The notes: generated by a model from the sequence alone, not told the origin. A DNA stretch of 64,000 bases from Chaetoderma sp. LZ-2023a (GCA_034401795.1 CM067372.1:34474351-34538350), one strand, 5' to 3'; positions 21,838-34,037 are shown, counted from the stretch's first letter. A program made the numbers and translations.

Positions 21838-22640
21838 GGAAAATCCAAGATGGCCACCAAAAGTATTGACCAATCAAAAGCCATTGATTAAGTAGTAGTA
21901 GTAGCGATTTAACGGCTTAGACTGGAAAATCCAAGATGTCTACCGAAAAGATTTATCAAATTCCTGTACTCAAGTTCGGAAGCATATGAACATAGGATCC
22001 TTCCAACCAGGTTTCATCATTTGAAATCTGGCCATTGGTTAAACAGTGGCATTTTAAAGATTTCCGAAAGGTTTGGAAAATCCAAGGCTGGCGAAAAAAA
22101 TTGTCCAATCAAAATTCTCATTAGAACTCTTGAAGTCGATCACCATAGGATCGTTCCACTTAAGTTTCATTGAAATAAGGCCATTGATTAAGGAAGCCTA
22201 GTGTTTAAAAGGATTTCTGGAAAATCGAAGATGACCATCGACCACCAGAAAAATTAACTATTTTCCTGTAATCGGCCAGGTGGTTAATGAGGCGTAGCCT
22301 TTTACCTGATTTCCCAAAATCTTCAGAAAATCCACTGGAAAAATTGACTAATCAAAATTCTGAGACTAATCTAAATTCTGTGTATATTTTCTGAAGCCTA
22401 GCCTCATTGGGTCATTCCGGCCAAATTATGTTGTAATCCGCCAAGCGGTAATAATAAGTAGCGTTTTGACCATTTCCAGTGAATTTTTCCACAAAATCTA
22501 AGATTTTCTTTTTAAAAATTGACCAATCATAATTCTGTACACAAGTTCTGAAGCCCTATGTCCATACGGTCCTTCCAGCCAAATTATGTTGAAATCCTCC
22601 AACCAGTCAAATGAGGAGTAGCGTTTTAAATTCAAAAGTT
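21838..22640. repeat. Degenerate ~120-170-bp tandem repeat
   Basis: Four to five diverged units share the order GGAAAATCCAAGATGGC, ATTGACCAATCAAAATTCT, GAAGC...CCATAGGATCCTTCC, then a CATTGAAAT...CCATTGGTTAA block ending in TAGCGTTTTAAA. The units vary in length and have many substitutions. No ORF survives. Confidence 0.7.
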
Positions 22641-22689
22641 GGACAGATGACTGGTGTGGACAATGGATGGTCACCATGGCATAAGCTCG

Positions 22690-22985
22690 CTTAGCCATTC
22701 TGGCCAGGCAAGCTAAAAATAGTCTCTTGTCTGCAAATGGACATTTTCTAAGAGAAAGCTTTTTATTCCCGTATCAAATTCCAGGATTAAATGTTTAATG
22801 CTCTAGACTCATCAAGAAAATCACAATCCTCTTTATAGCGAATACCCATTTACAGATCAAGATTATTTTTGAAAATTTAGCACTGGAATGACTGGCTCGA
22901 TAACCACTCTTGGCTTCTAAATGACCATTCCTGAAGATGACTGCAGAAGCAGTCTTTGGTCGACTTCACCTTTAAAGGGTCAAAA
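22690..22985. repeat. Foldback MITE, two partial copies
   Basis: 22690-22760 holds a right arm (AATAGTCTCTTGTCTGCAAA, TGGACATTTTC). 22855-22985 holds another copy: CATTTACAGATC, TTTTTGAAAATTTAGCACTGG, TGACTGGCTCGATAACC, and a terminal CTTTAAAGGGTCAAAAGC. Confidence 0.65.
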
Positions 22986-23289
22986 GCTAAGGTTATTATT
23001 GATGTTGTACACACTTTCACGCTGTGCTTCATCAAGACATGATCGCCTAACCTCCGGAGATTTGCATTTACGTTCAAAAGCATGCTCAAAATCAGCAAAG
23101 TTACTCATAAAAAAGTATTACATTTGAATCCTAATGTTACAGATAATAGTATTATTATCATTATTATGTCCAGCTTAGCCACGCTATAAAGCAATTCCCT
23201 CTGCAAACTTATATTATAGAATGAAAATTAAACACATGATCTTGTAGTGCAACATTTTCAACAACAATCACACACATTCTCCGACTGAT

Positions 23290-24190
23290 GCTGCCTTCAT
23301 GAGAGGCATGAAACACCCTTAAAACGATAGAAAATTAAAAATAACGAGGTTTAGTGATGCAGAGTGCAGCACAAAGGATACCCCTGCATTCTGCTTAAAA
23401 CCACCGAATGCTAAATGCGTGCAATTAATCTTGAAGTTGGGTGAACCATGAATGAGGCCACACTGACCTACTTTTGATAACAAAAGTGCAATGCTTCCAT
23501 TCACAAATATTGGTTACTTTACAGAACAAAACACTTAAAAAACTAAAGCCTGGACAGGAATTTCCATAATGCTCAGTGAACTGTATAAAGTAGGTCACAC
23601 TGTCCTTTTGACACATGACGCCCTGTTAACCTACAATGCATACATAAACCAAGTTTGGTTACTGTAAACCAAAAGCTCGAAGCTATAGACTGGACAAGGA
23701 TTTTTTTATGATGCTCAGTGAACCGTAAAATTTAGATCCGTTTGACCTACTTTCAAATCGTTAGCCAACAATGCATCCACACTCAAAGGTTGGTTACTGT
23801 ATACAAAAGTGAACCATGAAAAATAGGCCATGGTGACCTACTTCTGATATATGACCATGTTAGGATATGAATGATACATTCATATATCAAGTTTGATAAC
23901 TAAATCTGTAAGTCTTGAAAATATGATCTGGGGAAAAAATCAGGGGTAGACAAATACAATTTAATATCATTTTAACCGCATCACGAAGAGACAATATTCT
24001 CCTGCAATGCTTACATACACGAAGTTTGATTACTGTATATAAATGAATAAGCCAACATGCCAACAGCGAACCATGAAAATGAACTACTTTTGATACACGA
24101 CACACTTTAAGGATATGATGCATCTATTTCCCAAGTTTGGTTACTAAATGTAAAAAATTGGAAAATACGGAGGAACCAAAAAATAGAGGA
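23290..24190. repeat. Degenerate ~150-180-bp repeat region
   Basis: Blocks recur in the same order with strong divergence: GTGAACCATGAA..GGCCA, TGACCTACTTTTGATA, CAATGCATACATA, CCAAGTTTGGTTACTGTA, AAAAGCT..AAGCTATAGACTGGACAAGG, ATGCTCAGTGAACCGT. It looks like an old tandem or dispersed non-coding repeat; the short ORFs in it are chance. Confidence 0.65.
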
Positions 24191-24548
24191 TGGACGTAGG
24201 CACCTACAGACAAAGCGATTACAATATAGTATATATCCTCATAAAAGGCGGTATAAACACTGATTCAGATTCAAATAATGCCCAAATCACATGTCATTCA
24301 GACAAGAAATGTTGGTGTGCGTATGTAATATACACAGCATAATCTTTTAATATTTCATTGACATTTTAAAGCCAAGTCTCCGCTGTTCATGCCCTTGTAA
24401 AAAATTTTGGCTGTCAAATTATTTTAGCATATTATTAACAGCAATAATAAACATTATTGTCGTTCGCTTCAACTTAATAATTTAATGCCACAGATATTTC
24501 AAATTAACAATAGTTCAGTATCGAGTGGCAAAACAAGGACAATCTACC
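24191..24548. other. No gene seen
   Basis: AT-rich sequence with no coding signal and no repeat that I could match within the window. Confidence 0.4.
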
Positions 24549-24763
24549 CTTTAATGGTCAAGCTGGTCAGAATCAGTCTTGAGCAATGTTCATTTGCAAG
24601 GCAACTAGTACACTATTGTTTAAATTTTACAACTGGAAAGACTGGCTCGATAACCGAGCTAGTCATTTCAGTGGTCAAATTTAAGTCTTCTTTTGGGCCT
24701 GCAAATGGAGGTTGACTGAGCAAATTTAGTGACTATTAATTTTGACCATTGAAGGGTTAAAGC
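24549..24763. repeat. Foldback MITE copy
   Basis: Ends ACCCTTTAATGGTCAA and TTGACCATTGAAGGGTTAA are inverted relative to each other. The centre reads TGGAAAGACTGGCTCGATAA, then CCGAGCTAGTCATTTCAGTGG. The left TTAA is eroded to CTA. Confidence 0.8.
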
Positions 24764-25369
24764 GAACAGGCAAGATACGTATCAGCAGTCACAGTCCTGT
24801 AGTGTAGATAGAGATCTTCGTGATACCCGTAGGTTTTTAGTAAGACAATTATTGACAAAGATATGACTGAAACGGCAGTGCTATAGTTAGTTTTTCAGTC
24901 AGACAGTCCTATACTGATGGAATTTGTTCTTAGCCATTACCAGCTCACTTGGATCAGTAGCGATTTTGTTATGCTGAAATGCTGCTTTGCAAGACCACAC
25001 AAAATAACCATATATGCATGAAACCATGCTGAGAACGCATGTCAAGTATTTAATAATATTGCTTACATAACACAGGTACTGTAGAATGGATAGCGAAAAA
25101 TCACTCCTCCACAAAGATATTTTAATGTAAAATAAATAAAAGTACTGTCAGCCATTTTGTACCTATGTCTTTCAAAGAATAAAAATGGTCTTTTAAAATA
25201 GGCTGTACGAGTTATAGTATCTCCGTCGGTATCTGATATGGGTAAATTTTGGTCAGTATCTCGACAAAACCATTCAGTATTTTACTGGTACTGATGCCTA
25301 ACTGGAGCACTGCTTAAACTAGCTTGATATGATTTGACTGTAATAAGATGATTGGAGAAATTCAAGCCT
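24764..25369. other. No gene seen
   Basis: Non-coding spacer between two foldback elements; nothing recognisable. Confidence 0.4.
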
Positions 25370-25590
25370 TTAACCCTTTAAACACTCAAATTTGTTCAAG
25401 AAAATTAAAATTTTCTCATAGAAAATGTTAATTTACATCTACCAAGGGAAGACTGTTTTTGAACACTTACCACTGGAATGACTGGCTCGGTTATTGAGCC
25501 AGTCATCAAAGATAGTCTTCTCTTGGTCTGCAAATGGACATTTCTCAAGACCACTGCAAAAGCCGTTTTTGGCTGATATAAGGGTTAAAG
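25370..25590. repeat. Foldback MITE copy
   Basis: Starts TTTAACCCTTTAAACACTC and ends ATATAAGGGTTAAA. The internal arms TTACCACTGGAATGACTGGC and GAGCCAGTCATC are present, but part of the right stem (TTCCAGTGGTAAA) is deleted. The right arm keeps GTCTTCTCTTGGTCTGCAAA. Confidence 0.85.
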
Positions 25591-27117
25591 AGATAATACA
25601 GAGAGGTGAAAAAGTGTGACATGCAATAGTCGAGACATAGGCTCCTTTGTCAGAAATATCAAAGACATGACCGACAAACTGACTAATGCTATTTGTCAGT
25701 CACAACTAACAATAGAAACATTCTCAAAGAACAAACCTGCAGAAATATTTATGTTTATACTGCACAGTCAGCCGAGATACAATTTAGACTAATAACATGG
25801 CACAATATGAGGTCAGTAAGGAAGAAACAGAATTGTGCTTACTAGACCCTGACTAGTAAGTAGATCAACAACAACATTGACATGAGAACATATTAACCTG
25901 CCATGTTTACCCATATATTATCCGAGATGACTTACAATATCCTGTAGTGAGAGACAGACATGATCAACTACAAACCTGTTGATTACTCTGAAAACATTTT
26001 GACTCACAAATCATTGCCATAACCACTTATAAATCAATGTTGAGTGGCAATTCTTTTTACCATTTCAAACGTATAGATAGATCAGATGCAATACACACTG
26101 TAAGAACACTGCAGCAGTCATTTTTTTGGTCAGCTTGGCCAATAAAAGGGATAAGAAATATGTTGATTATTTTGAAATTTGTTTCATTGCAACAGCTTCC
26201 AGTTAAATTCTTTTCAAAATCGTCAACAGTTTTCCTGAAAGGTTCCCTTGAAATTTGGACACTAATTTTCAGGATGCAAGGGTCAAATTAATAGAGTGAA
26301 AAGAATAGCAATTCCATTCTAACAAACGATAAATCCATAGCTGCATCAATTTGTCAAAAAAGACAGCATTTATAATCAAGTATAAATCAAACCAGCAGTT
26401 CTAAGTAAATCTGATGATATAAATTATTTAAACAGCTTCATCTAAAAACAAAATATTATTATAATAACTATGTATATATAGTTGTCTCCTTTTTGTATAA
26501 TTTAAGTGAGAATACTCGACACAAACAAGAAGTCAAAGAAAATAACCAAAAAAAAAGTATTATTTTAACATTTAAATTTTCAGCTTTGTGAAATATACAG
26601 AATTTAATTCGTAAATTTCGTTGTTTGTGATCTTTCTCCCAACACCTATCACAGCAAGCAGGTTCCTATGTTAAAATTTTAATCGGATACAAGATTATAA
26701 ATTTTAATATGCTTTTTGCCAGTTTCAAAAATAAATAAATATTGAATGACATAATGGAACACAAATTTGATCCAAATGTCAAGAAAATTAAAATTAATAT
26801 AGTTGGATATTTTTAAACTCAAAATAAACTTGAACATTTTCTTTCCTGAATTACATGTATATATGGTAAAAAATTGAGTAACGAGTTAATCTACTAAATG
26901 ACAAATTCTTTGTGATGTAACTTCAGTATATTAACTGGGAGACTGCCGAGTCTTTGCAGATGACATATTCCTGTGGTTATCTTTGGACATGCCAAATATT
27001 TTTGAAAACAATTTTGACTGAAAGTTGTTGGTGGCTTCAGTCAAATTGTTTTACACAAACATGCGTACAAAATGTCACCTAGTTTACACTTGTATTGATT
27101 GTATTAAACATGAAACT
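25591..27117. other. No gene; AT-rich spacer with one small foldback
   Basis: No coding signal. At about 26998-27057 GAAAACAATTTTGACTGAAA pairs imperfectly with TTCAGTCAAATTGTTTTAC, a short member of the second foldback family. Confidence 0.45.
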
Positions 27118-27290
27118 TAAAAACGGCCTCTGTAGCGGTCTTGAGAAATGCTCATTTGCAGACCAGGACTATTTTTGAAAATTTACCACTGGAATGACTG
27201 GCTTGATAACCGAGCCAGTTGGCTCAATAACCGAGCCAGTCATTCCAGTGGTAAATTTTCAAAAATAGTCTTCTACTGGTCTAATGACTG
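27118..27290. repeat. Foldback MITE copy
   Basis: Left arm CATTTGCAGACCAGGACTA, TTTTTGAAAATTTACCACTG; the loop carries GATAACCGAGCCAGTTGGCTC, a partial extra half-unit; right arm CCAGTCATTCCAGTGGTAAA, AAATAGTCTTCTACTGGTCT. The stem is nearly perfect. The ends beyond the arms are lost. Confidence 0.8.
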
Positions 27291-28437
27291 ATCATACCAT
27301 ATTGGCAGGAAGTTCATGCTTCAGCAAATGATAGTCACCGATATGTGTAACTTACGGAATCTGCTAGGTGATGACTAGAGCGAGTGGCATGAAACAGACT
27401 ATAAAGAAATCAGCAATTGGACAAACAGTTATAAACCTATCACTTATTTCATTATATTGCTTAGTGATGCTGCTAGAAATATACTGTTGATTGCTGGAAT
27501 TACATAATTATCAAATAGTTATAAAATTCTTCAACTGTCAATTTTTGCAACAGTTAATTAATATGATCATATTTGTATAACTCTCGATGCCATGGAAAAA
27601 ATAGTCTTTTTAAAGCCATCAAAGCTTTGCTATTGCTATTTCTGTAACATACATGACATATGCATAGCTTAAACGATGACTAAAATTTAACAGGTCTTAG
27701 TCAAAATTTGCAAAGTAAATAAAAATCTTTTGGCAGGCTTTGGACAAAATGTTTCTCTTTAGCATCGTGAGATTATTAATTTGAATGACAGCAACAGAGC
27801 TCTGTCAAGCGAGTTGTAGAAGATTCAATAGCTTACCCGTATAATTGGTGTGAAACCCTGATTATCGGATGCCATGTATCACCCAATTAATGAGAATACT
27901 GCAGTTACTTTCCTTTATTTCGACCGATTCACTGCCCACCGTTGCTGCTGGAACTACCAAGTGTTTAAGTAGTTTCTTGCTAAAACTAATTCTATTATAC
28001 ATGGTTCAATATACACAAGTAGATATATAAAACAAGAGAACGTACCTACGGTTGGACTGATGAAAACAATTAAACATTAGGCACATCTTTGGGTGGTGTA
28101 CAATCATCCTGTAAAGGTTCGAACAATTCTCTCTCAAATTGTAGGAGTTGCGGCGACAAGATTTTTGGGCCGTGTGTACATACATACGGGGTGTGGGGTG
28201 TGTGTGTAAGTAGTAATTTACTGCAGTTTGTTTCAGAATATTTGCCAATCCTGCTGTAAATAGCCGTCTTGAAACAGAGACAGGAATTACAAGGATTAAA
28301 TGGTTAAGTTTTTAAACAATTATTATGGATTTGGACACATTTGAATTGGTAACAGTAAACTGATTCTAATTATAGTCTAAACTGATTCTAATTATAGTAT
28401 TTCAGTGAAAATACCTCCCTATATCTCACTAACTTTT
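27291..28437. other. No gene seen
   Basis: Non-coding AT-rich sequence; none of the open frames resembles a protein I know. Confidence 0.4.
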
Positions 28438-28652
28438 AACCCTTTACTGCTCAAATTTGGTCCAAAAAATTTAAATATGTTTTTATTGAATATCAATTTA
28501 CAGGTCAAGAGAATATAATTTTGGAAAATATATCACTGGAATGACTGGTTCGGTTATCGAGCAAGTTATTCCAGTGTAAATTTTCAAAAATTGTATTCTC
28601 TTGGCCTGTGAATGGACATTCCACAGGACCATAGCCATTAAATGGTTACAAT
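28438..28652. repeat. Foldback MITE copy
   Basis: TTTTAACCCTTTACTGCTC start and GCCATTAAATGGTTACA end. The hairpin core TCACTGGAATGACTGGTTCG faces GAGCAAGTTATTCCAGTG. The outer arms match AAGAGAATATAATTTT with AATTGTATTCTCTT. Confidence 0.85.
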
Positions 28653-29012
28653 TATTATCAATTCTGATTTTAAACAATTATTTGTTAATACAGTTAATAG
28701 TGTAAAGAATTATATATATAGACAATTTCTCGAATAAAATATCAGTGCAGAGGATAAACATTTAATCAAAACATAATAGTTTGATTTTAGAGAGAAATAC
28801 TATGATTTAACTATTAACAAATTCCCATTGAATAAAGTGGTATGGAATGAAAAGTAAAGCTATAGTAGATTTGTCAGAAAATATGTAAATTTGGCACAGT
28901 AATATTACCTGAAATATCAAAGTCTAAATTGTCTCCTTTCATCGCATATAACATGTATATTCTATGAATGTTTCGGTCGGAGAGGTCAAAGTTCATACCA
29001 TTAACTGTTGGT

Positions 29013-29460
29013 TAACCCTTTACTGGTCAAATTTGGTCAAGAAAATACAAATATTTGCTTATTCAATGTTCATTTGCGGGCCAGGAGAGGACTATTTTTG
29101 AAAATTTTGCGCTGGAATTCACTGAGCCAGGCATTCCAATGGTAAAATGTCAAAAATAGTATTCTCATAGCCCGCAAATGGGCGTTCCTCAAGACAACTA
29201 CAAATGCCGGCCAAATGGGCGTTCCTCAAGACAACTACAAATGCCGGCCAAATGGGCGTTCCTCAAGACAACTACAAATGCCGGCCAAATGGGCGTTCCT
29301 CAAGACAACTACAAATGCCGGCCAAATGGGCGTTCCTCAAGACAACTACAAATGCCGGCCAAATGGGCGTTCCGCAAGACAACTACAAATGCCGGCCAAA
29401 TGGGCGTTCCTCAAGACAACTACAAATGCCGGTTTTGGCCGGCATGACCATTAAAGGGTG
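29013..29460. repeat. Foldback MITE copy expanded by a minisatellite
   Basis: Starts TTAACCCTTTACTGGTCAAA and ends GACCATTAAAGGGT, with the usual core (GCGCTGGAATTCACTGAGCC facing CCAGGCATTCCAATGG). The subterminal right arm GGGCGTTCCTCAAGACAACT has been amplified into seven tandem 37-bp copies (separate entry). Confidence 0.85.
29181..29435. repeat. 37-bp minisatellite inside a MITE arm
   Basis: Seven near-identical copies (starts at 29181, 29218, 29255, 29292, 29329, 29366, 29403) of GGCGTTCCTCAAGACAACTA followed by CAAATGCCGGCCAAATG. One copy has CCGCAAG for CCTCAAG. Because 37 is not a multiple of three and the unit has no stop, all three plus-strand frames stay open and give the same cyclic peptide. 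This is an artefact of the repeat and not a gene. Confidence 0.95.
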
Positions 29461-29490
29461 ATATATTATTAATAGTTACGTTCCATCAAA

Positions 29491-29757
29491 ATGCAGCAAG
29501 TGATGGCAATAAGTACAATAAAGTCACAACACTGGCGTGCTACGCAACACCTACGCACTATCATTGGACACCGATGGCCAGACGGCATAATTTCCAATGA
29601 TGCACTATACAAGATGCGTAATACGTCACCGCTGTCTGTAAAAATCGCCCAGCAAAGATGGTCCATGTTTGGCCATGTGTTAAGGATGCCAGAAGAGACA
29701 GCAACACCACAAGTTACACATCAAAGGGCGATTCTTACATTAACACAAATACATTAG
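29491..29757 (+). pseudogene. LINE reverse transcriptase C-terminal scrap
   Basis: 88-residue open frame with the motif RTIIGHRWPDGIISNDALY and then QQRWSMFGHVLRMPEETA. The pattern RWxxxGHVLRMP is characteristic of the C-terminal end of many animal non-LTR retrotransposon RTs. There is no RT core and no catalytic motif. It is a truncated insertion; the ends are not visible. It is a different LINE from the one at 5-6 kb. Confidence 0.7.
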
Positions 29758-29759
29758 AA

Positions 29760-30659
29760 ATGATAAACTTATAGGCCTCAATCTCTTTTACACAATAAAT
29801 TCTTTCATGGATTTTTATGCATTAACCATAACAATATTTCACTGAAAAAATCTGTGTTTAGACAAACTTTCACCATTTTTTTTAAATTAGATAAAATATC
29901 TTCAATGCTGAATGATTAGTTTCTTCATAATATAAAAATTCAACTAATCCAAATTCAACAAGATTTGAAATAAAATATTAATTAAACCAACAATATCTAA
30001 ATAAAAGTTTTTGAGTAAGTAAACAAATTTCATTATAGAAAACCTTCACCTCTTAAAACTCTTCACTTGCGTTAAGGTAAATATTTGATGGATGCTAATG
30101 TCAGTCTGGGTGCAACTTGATAAAACATAAATCTTCATAACAGAATGCTCAGTAACAACATATCTTACACAAGTAAAGGCAACATGCCATTACTACATAT
30201 ACAATGTATAATACATCCTGACAAACTGCTTAAAAACAGGCAAGATATCAAAAACCACTATACCAAAACAATTGCTTACAATATTTGACGGTTGGTTCGC
30301 AGAGTGGCAACAGTACTCGACAAGACAACACCGTTTTCTTTTGAAGAATAAATTCAAGATTTAAAATATTAAAATATCATACAATGTCTAACAAAAGAAG
30401 ACATTTGAAATTAAACTTAGATTTATTCCTTCTATACTATATACATTCCTGATAAAAGATACCAAAAATTAAAAACAAGAAATATGCTGCTGAATTAAAT
30501 GTATGTAATTTGACTGAAAGATGTTCCTGCCGTGGGCAGAAACTTCCTTTACAACTATTTTCAAAATATTCAACAGCTAGTCCTAGATCTAGATGTCCAG
30601 ACATTTATGTGCTGTGATCTTTGTGACAACAGGCTTGAAGATGACTTGACATGACGTAT
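29760..30659. other. No gene seen
   Basis: AT-rich non-coding sequence. Near 30500-30580, TTTGACTGAAA and TTTTCAAAATATTCAACAGC are separated arms of the second foldback family. Confidence 0.4.
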
Positions 30660-30900
30660 TAACCCTTTATTGGTCATACCGGCCAAAACCGGCGTCTGCC
30701 ATGGTCTTGTGGAATGTCCATTTACAGGCCAAGAGAATAGAATTCTTGAAAATTTACCACTGGAGTGACTGGCTCTATAACAGAGCCAGTCATTCCAGTG
30801 ATAAATTTTCAAAAATTCTATTCTCTTGGCGTAAATATACATTCAATAAGAAAATATAAATTTTTTGGGACCAAATTTGATCATAAAAAATGGTTAATAG
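30660..30900. repeat. Foldback MITE copy, nearly complete
   Basis: TTAACCCTTTATTGGTCATA start and AAAAAATGGTTAA end. The core is a long palindrome with AAGAGAATAGAATTCTTGAA on the left and TTCAAAAATTCTATTCTCTT on the right, closing at GGCTCTATAACAGAGCC. This is one of the best copies for defining the family. Confidence 0.9.
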
Positions 30901-30952
30901 CAGCACCAGGCACAATAAAATCTGTAGTGTGGCTGATTTAGAGCATCACAGC

Positions 30953-31313
30953 TTAAAGGTGTATATTCACACCAATATGCTGGAAAAAAAAATTGCTGAC
31001 ATTATATACTTTTAGAGGCTTAAATTGCAACTCATGACAATGTCATGAAACAAAATAAATCTTAACATATGATGATTTCATTCCATATAAATAAATTTTG
31101 TAGGTTTAGTTGTGAATTTGAATTACAGACTCGTGCCTCTAATTCAATTTGACAACGTAAAAAATTATATTAATTTTTGCGTAATGAAATCATCATATGC
31201 TAAGGGGTTTTTCGTTTCATTACATGTAGGTACACAATTTTAAGCCTCTAAAGGTACATGTACATAATTTTAACAATCTTATTTTGAACCGTTCTGTATG
31301 CACCTTTAATACT
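30953..31313. repeat. TIR element (MITE), ~355 bp, TTAA-flanked
   Basis: Left end TTAAAGGTGTATATTCACACC and the inverted right end GTATGCACCTTTAA, with long terminal inverted repeats (about 130 bp, imperfect). These share AGGCTTAAATTG versus its complement, and AATGAAATCATCATATGC versus CATATGATGATTTCATT. TTAA at both ends suggests a TTAA target duplication. It is different from the main foldback family. No ORF. Confidence 0.75.
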
Positions 31314-31369
31314 ACAAATAAATAATCAATGGACCGTTCCAGTTTTGGCTATTCCCTGCCCATCTTCAG

Positions 31370-31680
31370 CTACAGTAAGCTCCACCCACACCGTGATCGT
31401 GATAGGATCGTTCGATCCCCGAATGCCCTGATTCAATTTCCAGAAAACTATACACGTTAAATATATTGAGACTAATTTGACTGGGTGCAATAGCAGCCAG
31501 TCAGATTAGTTTCAAAATATTCAACAGAATCTTTATTAAATGGTAAAGACATACAATTCATACAGTGTCGGACTATTAAGCGTTAGACACACTATATCGA
31601 ATCATTCATGACATCATGATTATGACATCATATGATGGATGGATAAGCTTGGAAAGCTCCATTGTCCGTGGATTAGAAAA
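31370..31680. repeat. Dispersed repeat with foldback core, copy 2
   Basis: A second copy of the repeat at 3882-4235, with AGCTCCACCCACACCGTGAT, CAATTTCCAGAAAACTATAC, a foldback (GAGACTAATTTGACTGGG facing CCAGTCAGATTAGTTTC), ACATACAATTCATACA, TTCATGACATCATGATTATG and a GGATAAGCTTGGAAAGC end. Confidence 0.8.
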
Positions 31681-31764
31681 TAAGGATTTGTGATAGAAAG
31701 CAGGTACTTTTCCCACATTATTAGACGCTTATTAATTAATTTGTAATTTAAGCTCTCATGTTAA

Positions 31765-31930
31765 CCAGTTAACCCTAAAATATGTTCAAGAAAATTTCAA
31801 TTTTATCATAGAAAATATCCATTTGCTGTTTGCAGACTACGTGATTTTTTTTTAATCACTGGAATAACTGGCTCTGTTATCAAGGCCATCGCAGTAGTTT
31901 TTGGCCAACTGAGTGACAAATGGTTAACGG
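31765..31930. repeat. Foldback MITE copy (eroded)
   Basis: Starts AGTTAACCCTAAAATATG, ends GAGTGACAAATGGTTAA. Only the left half of the hairpin (ATCACTGGAATAACTGGCTC) remains clear; the right stem is deleted. Confidence 0.7.
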
Positions 31931-33359
31931 AAATGGAAATAATGCACATTTTATCATAATCATGACGCACAATAGTACATCATGATATTACAAATAACAA
32001 TGTTTTCTACAAAATAAAATACACGAGTTCATATTTCGTCCATGACAAGAATTGTGCAGAATTAAATGCCACGACTGTCATTTCCGAAAATTATCAGAGT
32101 TCAGTGACCCTCTTCATCATTAATCATGTGACGTCAATATCACAATGCTCATTCCTAACATTATAGGCAAGCATGTATGCTTTATTTCTAATAGTCTTTT
32201 CAATTCTGAAATATAACCCACGTTTTGCCAAGCTTGGAATCTAACGTTGAAAAATAGCTTTGTATCAAATTCACAGTGACTTTGACTGTGTGATCTCACA
32301 GCCATATTTCCTAGCTAAGTTCCGCTTAATCATCCTGAAATATAAGACAAAGTGATTTGCTAAACACAAAGCTTAATATTGAATTCACCCTCATCCGAAG
32401 TGATACCTGCCTCTGCTTCCTGGGCAAGACAAAATCTTTTCTCTGGACAACTGTAGACTCACAAGAAAATTCAAATACACATACATGTACTTTCAAGAGG
32501 AAAGAATACTTTTCTAAAAGTCATCGGAATGATCAGATGTGATGAGATCAGCTCCATAATATGTCAACTACTGGAGTAAAAGTAAACAATAAGTATAATT
32601 GTTATATACTTGCTAAAGAGTAAAAGCACCAATTTTGATTGATAGATAATCATAGATCCACACGATCTATAGTCATTCTATACACTGCTAAAACATGTTC
32701 CAGTCAAATTAATTTCAAATTATTCACGGCTATCCCGTATAGTTGTCTTGAAATTGAGACATTGTTATTTCACAGGTTAACATGGTTAAAGCCACTTTCA
32801 ATAGATATTCACTGAATCAATGAATAGGCCATACATACTGGTTAATGACAGCTAATTGCATGCTTAAAATAAAAATTCACGATTTTCGTGAGGCATCGTG
32901 ACGAAGGGTAACTTAATGTACTGTATACAGTTCAACAGTTGACAAGCGCAATATATTTTGAATAACGGTTATTCAAGTAAATTTCATATGCATAGATACT
33001 GCAACACAAGCGTAACAAGGGCTCTGCAAAAACAGAATCAAAAGAATTAGTCAGCATCTGGCCACATGTTCTAAAACAAAGATTAATTTTAATGCCGTAC
33101 TCATCAAGCCAAACACACATACCATGCTTCCATAACTCGCACCAGCATCGACAAAGATGGATAATAAAGGATTCATAGCCAATCAGAGTATTAGATAAAT
33201 ACTGAAGAACGAATCATAGCTGATCAGACATGTCAGAGACGAGAGTACATACAATCATATATGTGACAATGACATACATTACAAAATTTACTCATCAATG
33301 TCAACATATTTTTAAAATACAAAATGTAATCATATAAGCCAGATTTAAAGGGGCACAAC
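31931..33359. other. No gene seen
   Basis: Non-coding. CCAGTCAAATTAATTTCAAA at 32701 is a lone arm of the second foldback family. No coding signal in the short open frames. Confidence 0.4.
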
Positions 33360-34037
33360 CTAATCCTTTAATGGCTAAATTTTGTCAAGAACATCTAAAT
33401 ATTTGCTTTTTGATTGTCCATTTGCAGGACAAGAGAAGACTATAGAAGACTGCTTTTGAAAATTTACCAATGGAATGACTGGCTTGCATGGCTCAAAGTA
33501 AACCAGGGCAATTGCCTTGGTTGCCCATGCCTCTTGCCTTAGTTGGCTAAGCCTCTTGCCCTGGCGCCCCTTCATTTTGAAATCTTTTAAGGCAACAACT
33601 GCCTTAGGTGGCCTCCCATATTGCCTTGGTGCTCATCATACAGACTGCTAAATAAAGTATCCAAATTAAATTTACAGAGTCATCCAAATGTAGATAGCAA
33701 CACTAAACATATTCTGACTGTAATACTTGTACTGTAGGTGAATGAGGCATGTAAGGGGTTCTCGATCCTGATTGCTTGAGGAAGTCCAAATCTTGCCTTC
33801 ATGCCCTTTCCCATGAGGCATAGTCTGCTTTGATGTCCTAAGACATAGCCTTCTAAAGTGCCCCTAAGATTATGAAAGCTGTTAAGGCAACATTGCCTCG
33901 CCCTTTTTACTGATATCTACTGAGCCAGTCATTCGAGTGGTGAATGTTAAAAAATAGTCTTCTCTTGGCCTGCAACTGGACATTGGTCAACCTTACTGCA
34001 GAGGCCAGCTTTGTCCGGCTTAACCGTGAAAGGGTTA
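33360..34037. repeat. Foldback MITE split by an insertion
   Basis: The left part (33360-33485: CCTTTAATGGCTAAATTTTG, AAAATTTACCAATGGAATGA, CTGGCTTG) and the right part (33911-34037: TGAGCCAGTCATTCGAGTGG, AATAGTCTTCTCTTGGCCTG, GTGAAAGGGTTAA) are the two halves of one element. About 425 bp of unrelated sequence sits at the tip of the hairpin. Confidence 0.85.
33486..33910. repeat. Insertion at the hairpin tip, rich in TTGCCTTGG-like motifs
   Basis: It opens and closes with related motifs (TTGCCTTGGTTGCCCATGCC, TTAAGGCAACAACTGCCTTA; GTTAAGGCAACATTGCCTCG) that are inverted about the centre. It could be a separate non-autonomous element, but the ends are not clean. No ORF. Confidence 0.5.

Noticed and set aside
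29178-29461. Three overlapping plus-strand ORFs of 79-89 aa
   Set aside because: All are translations of the same 37-bp minisatellite in three frames and so not genes.
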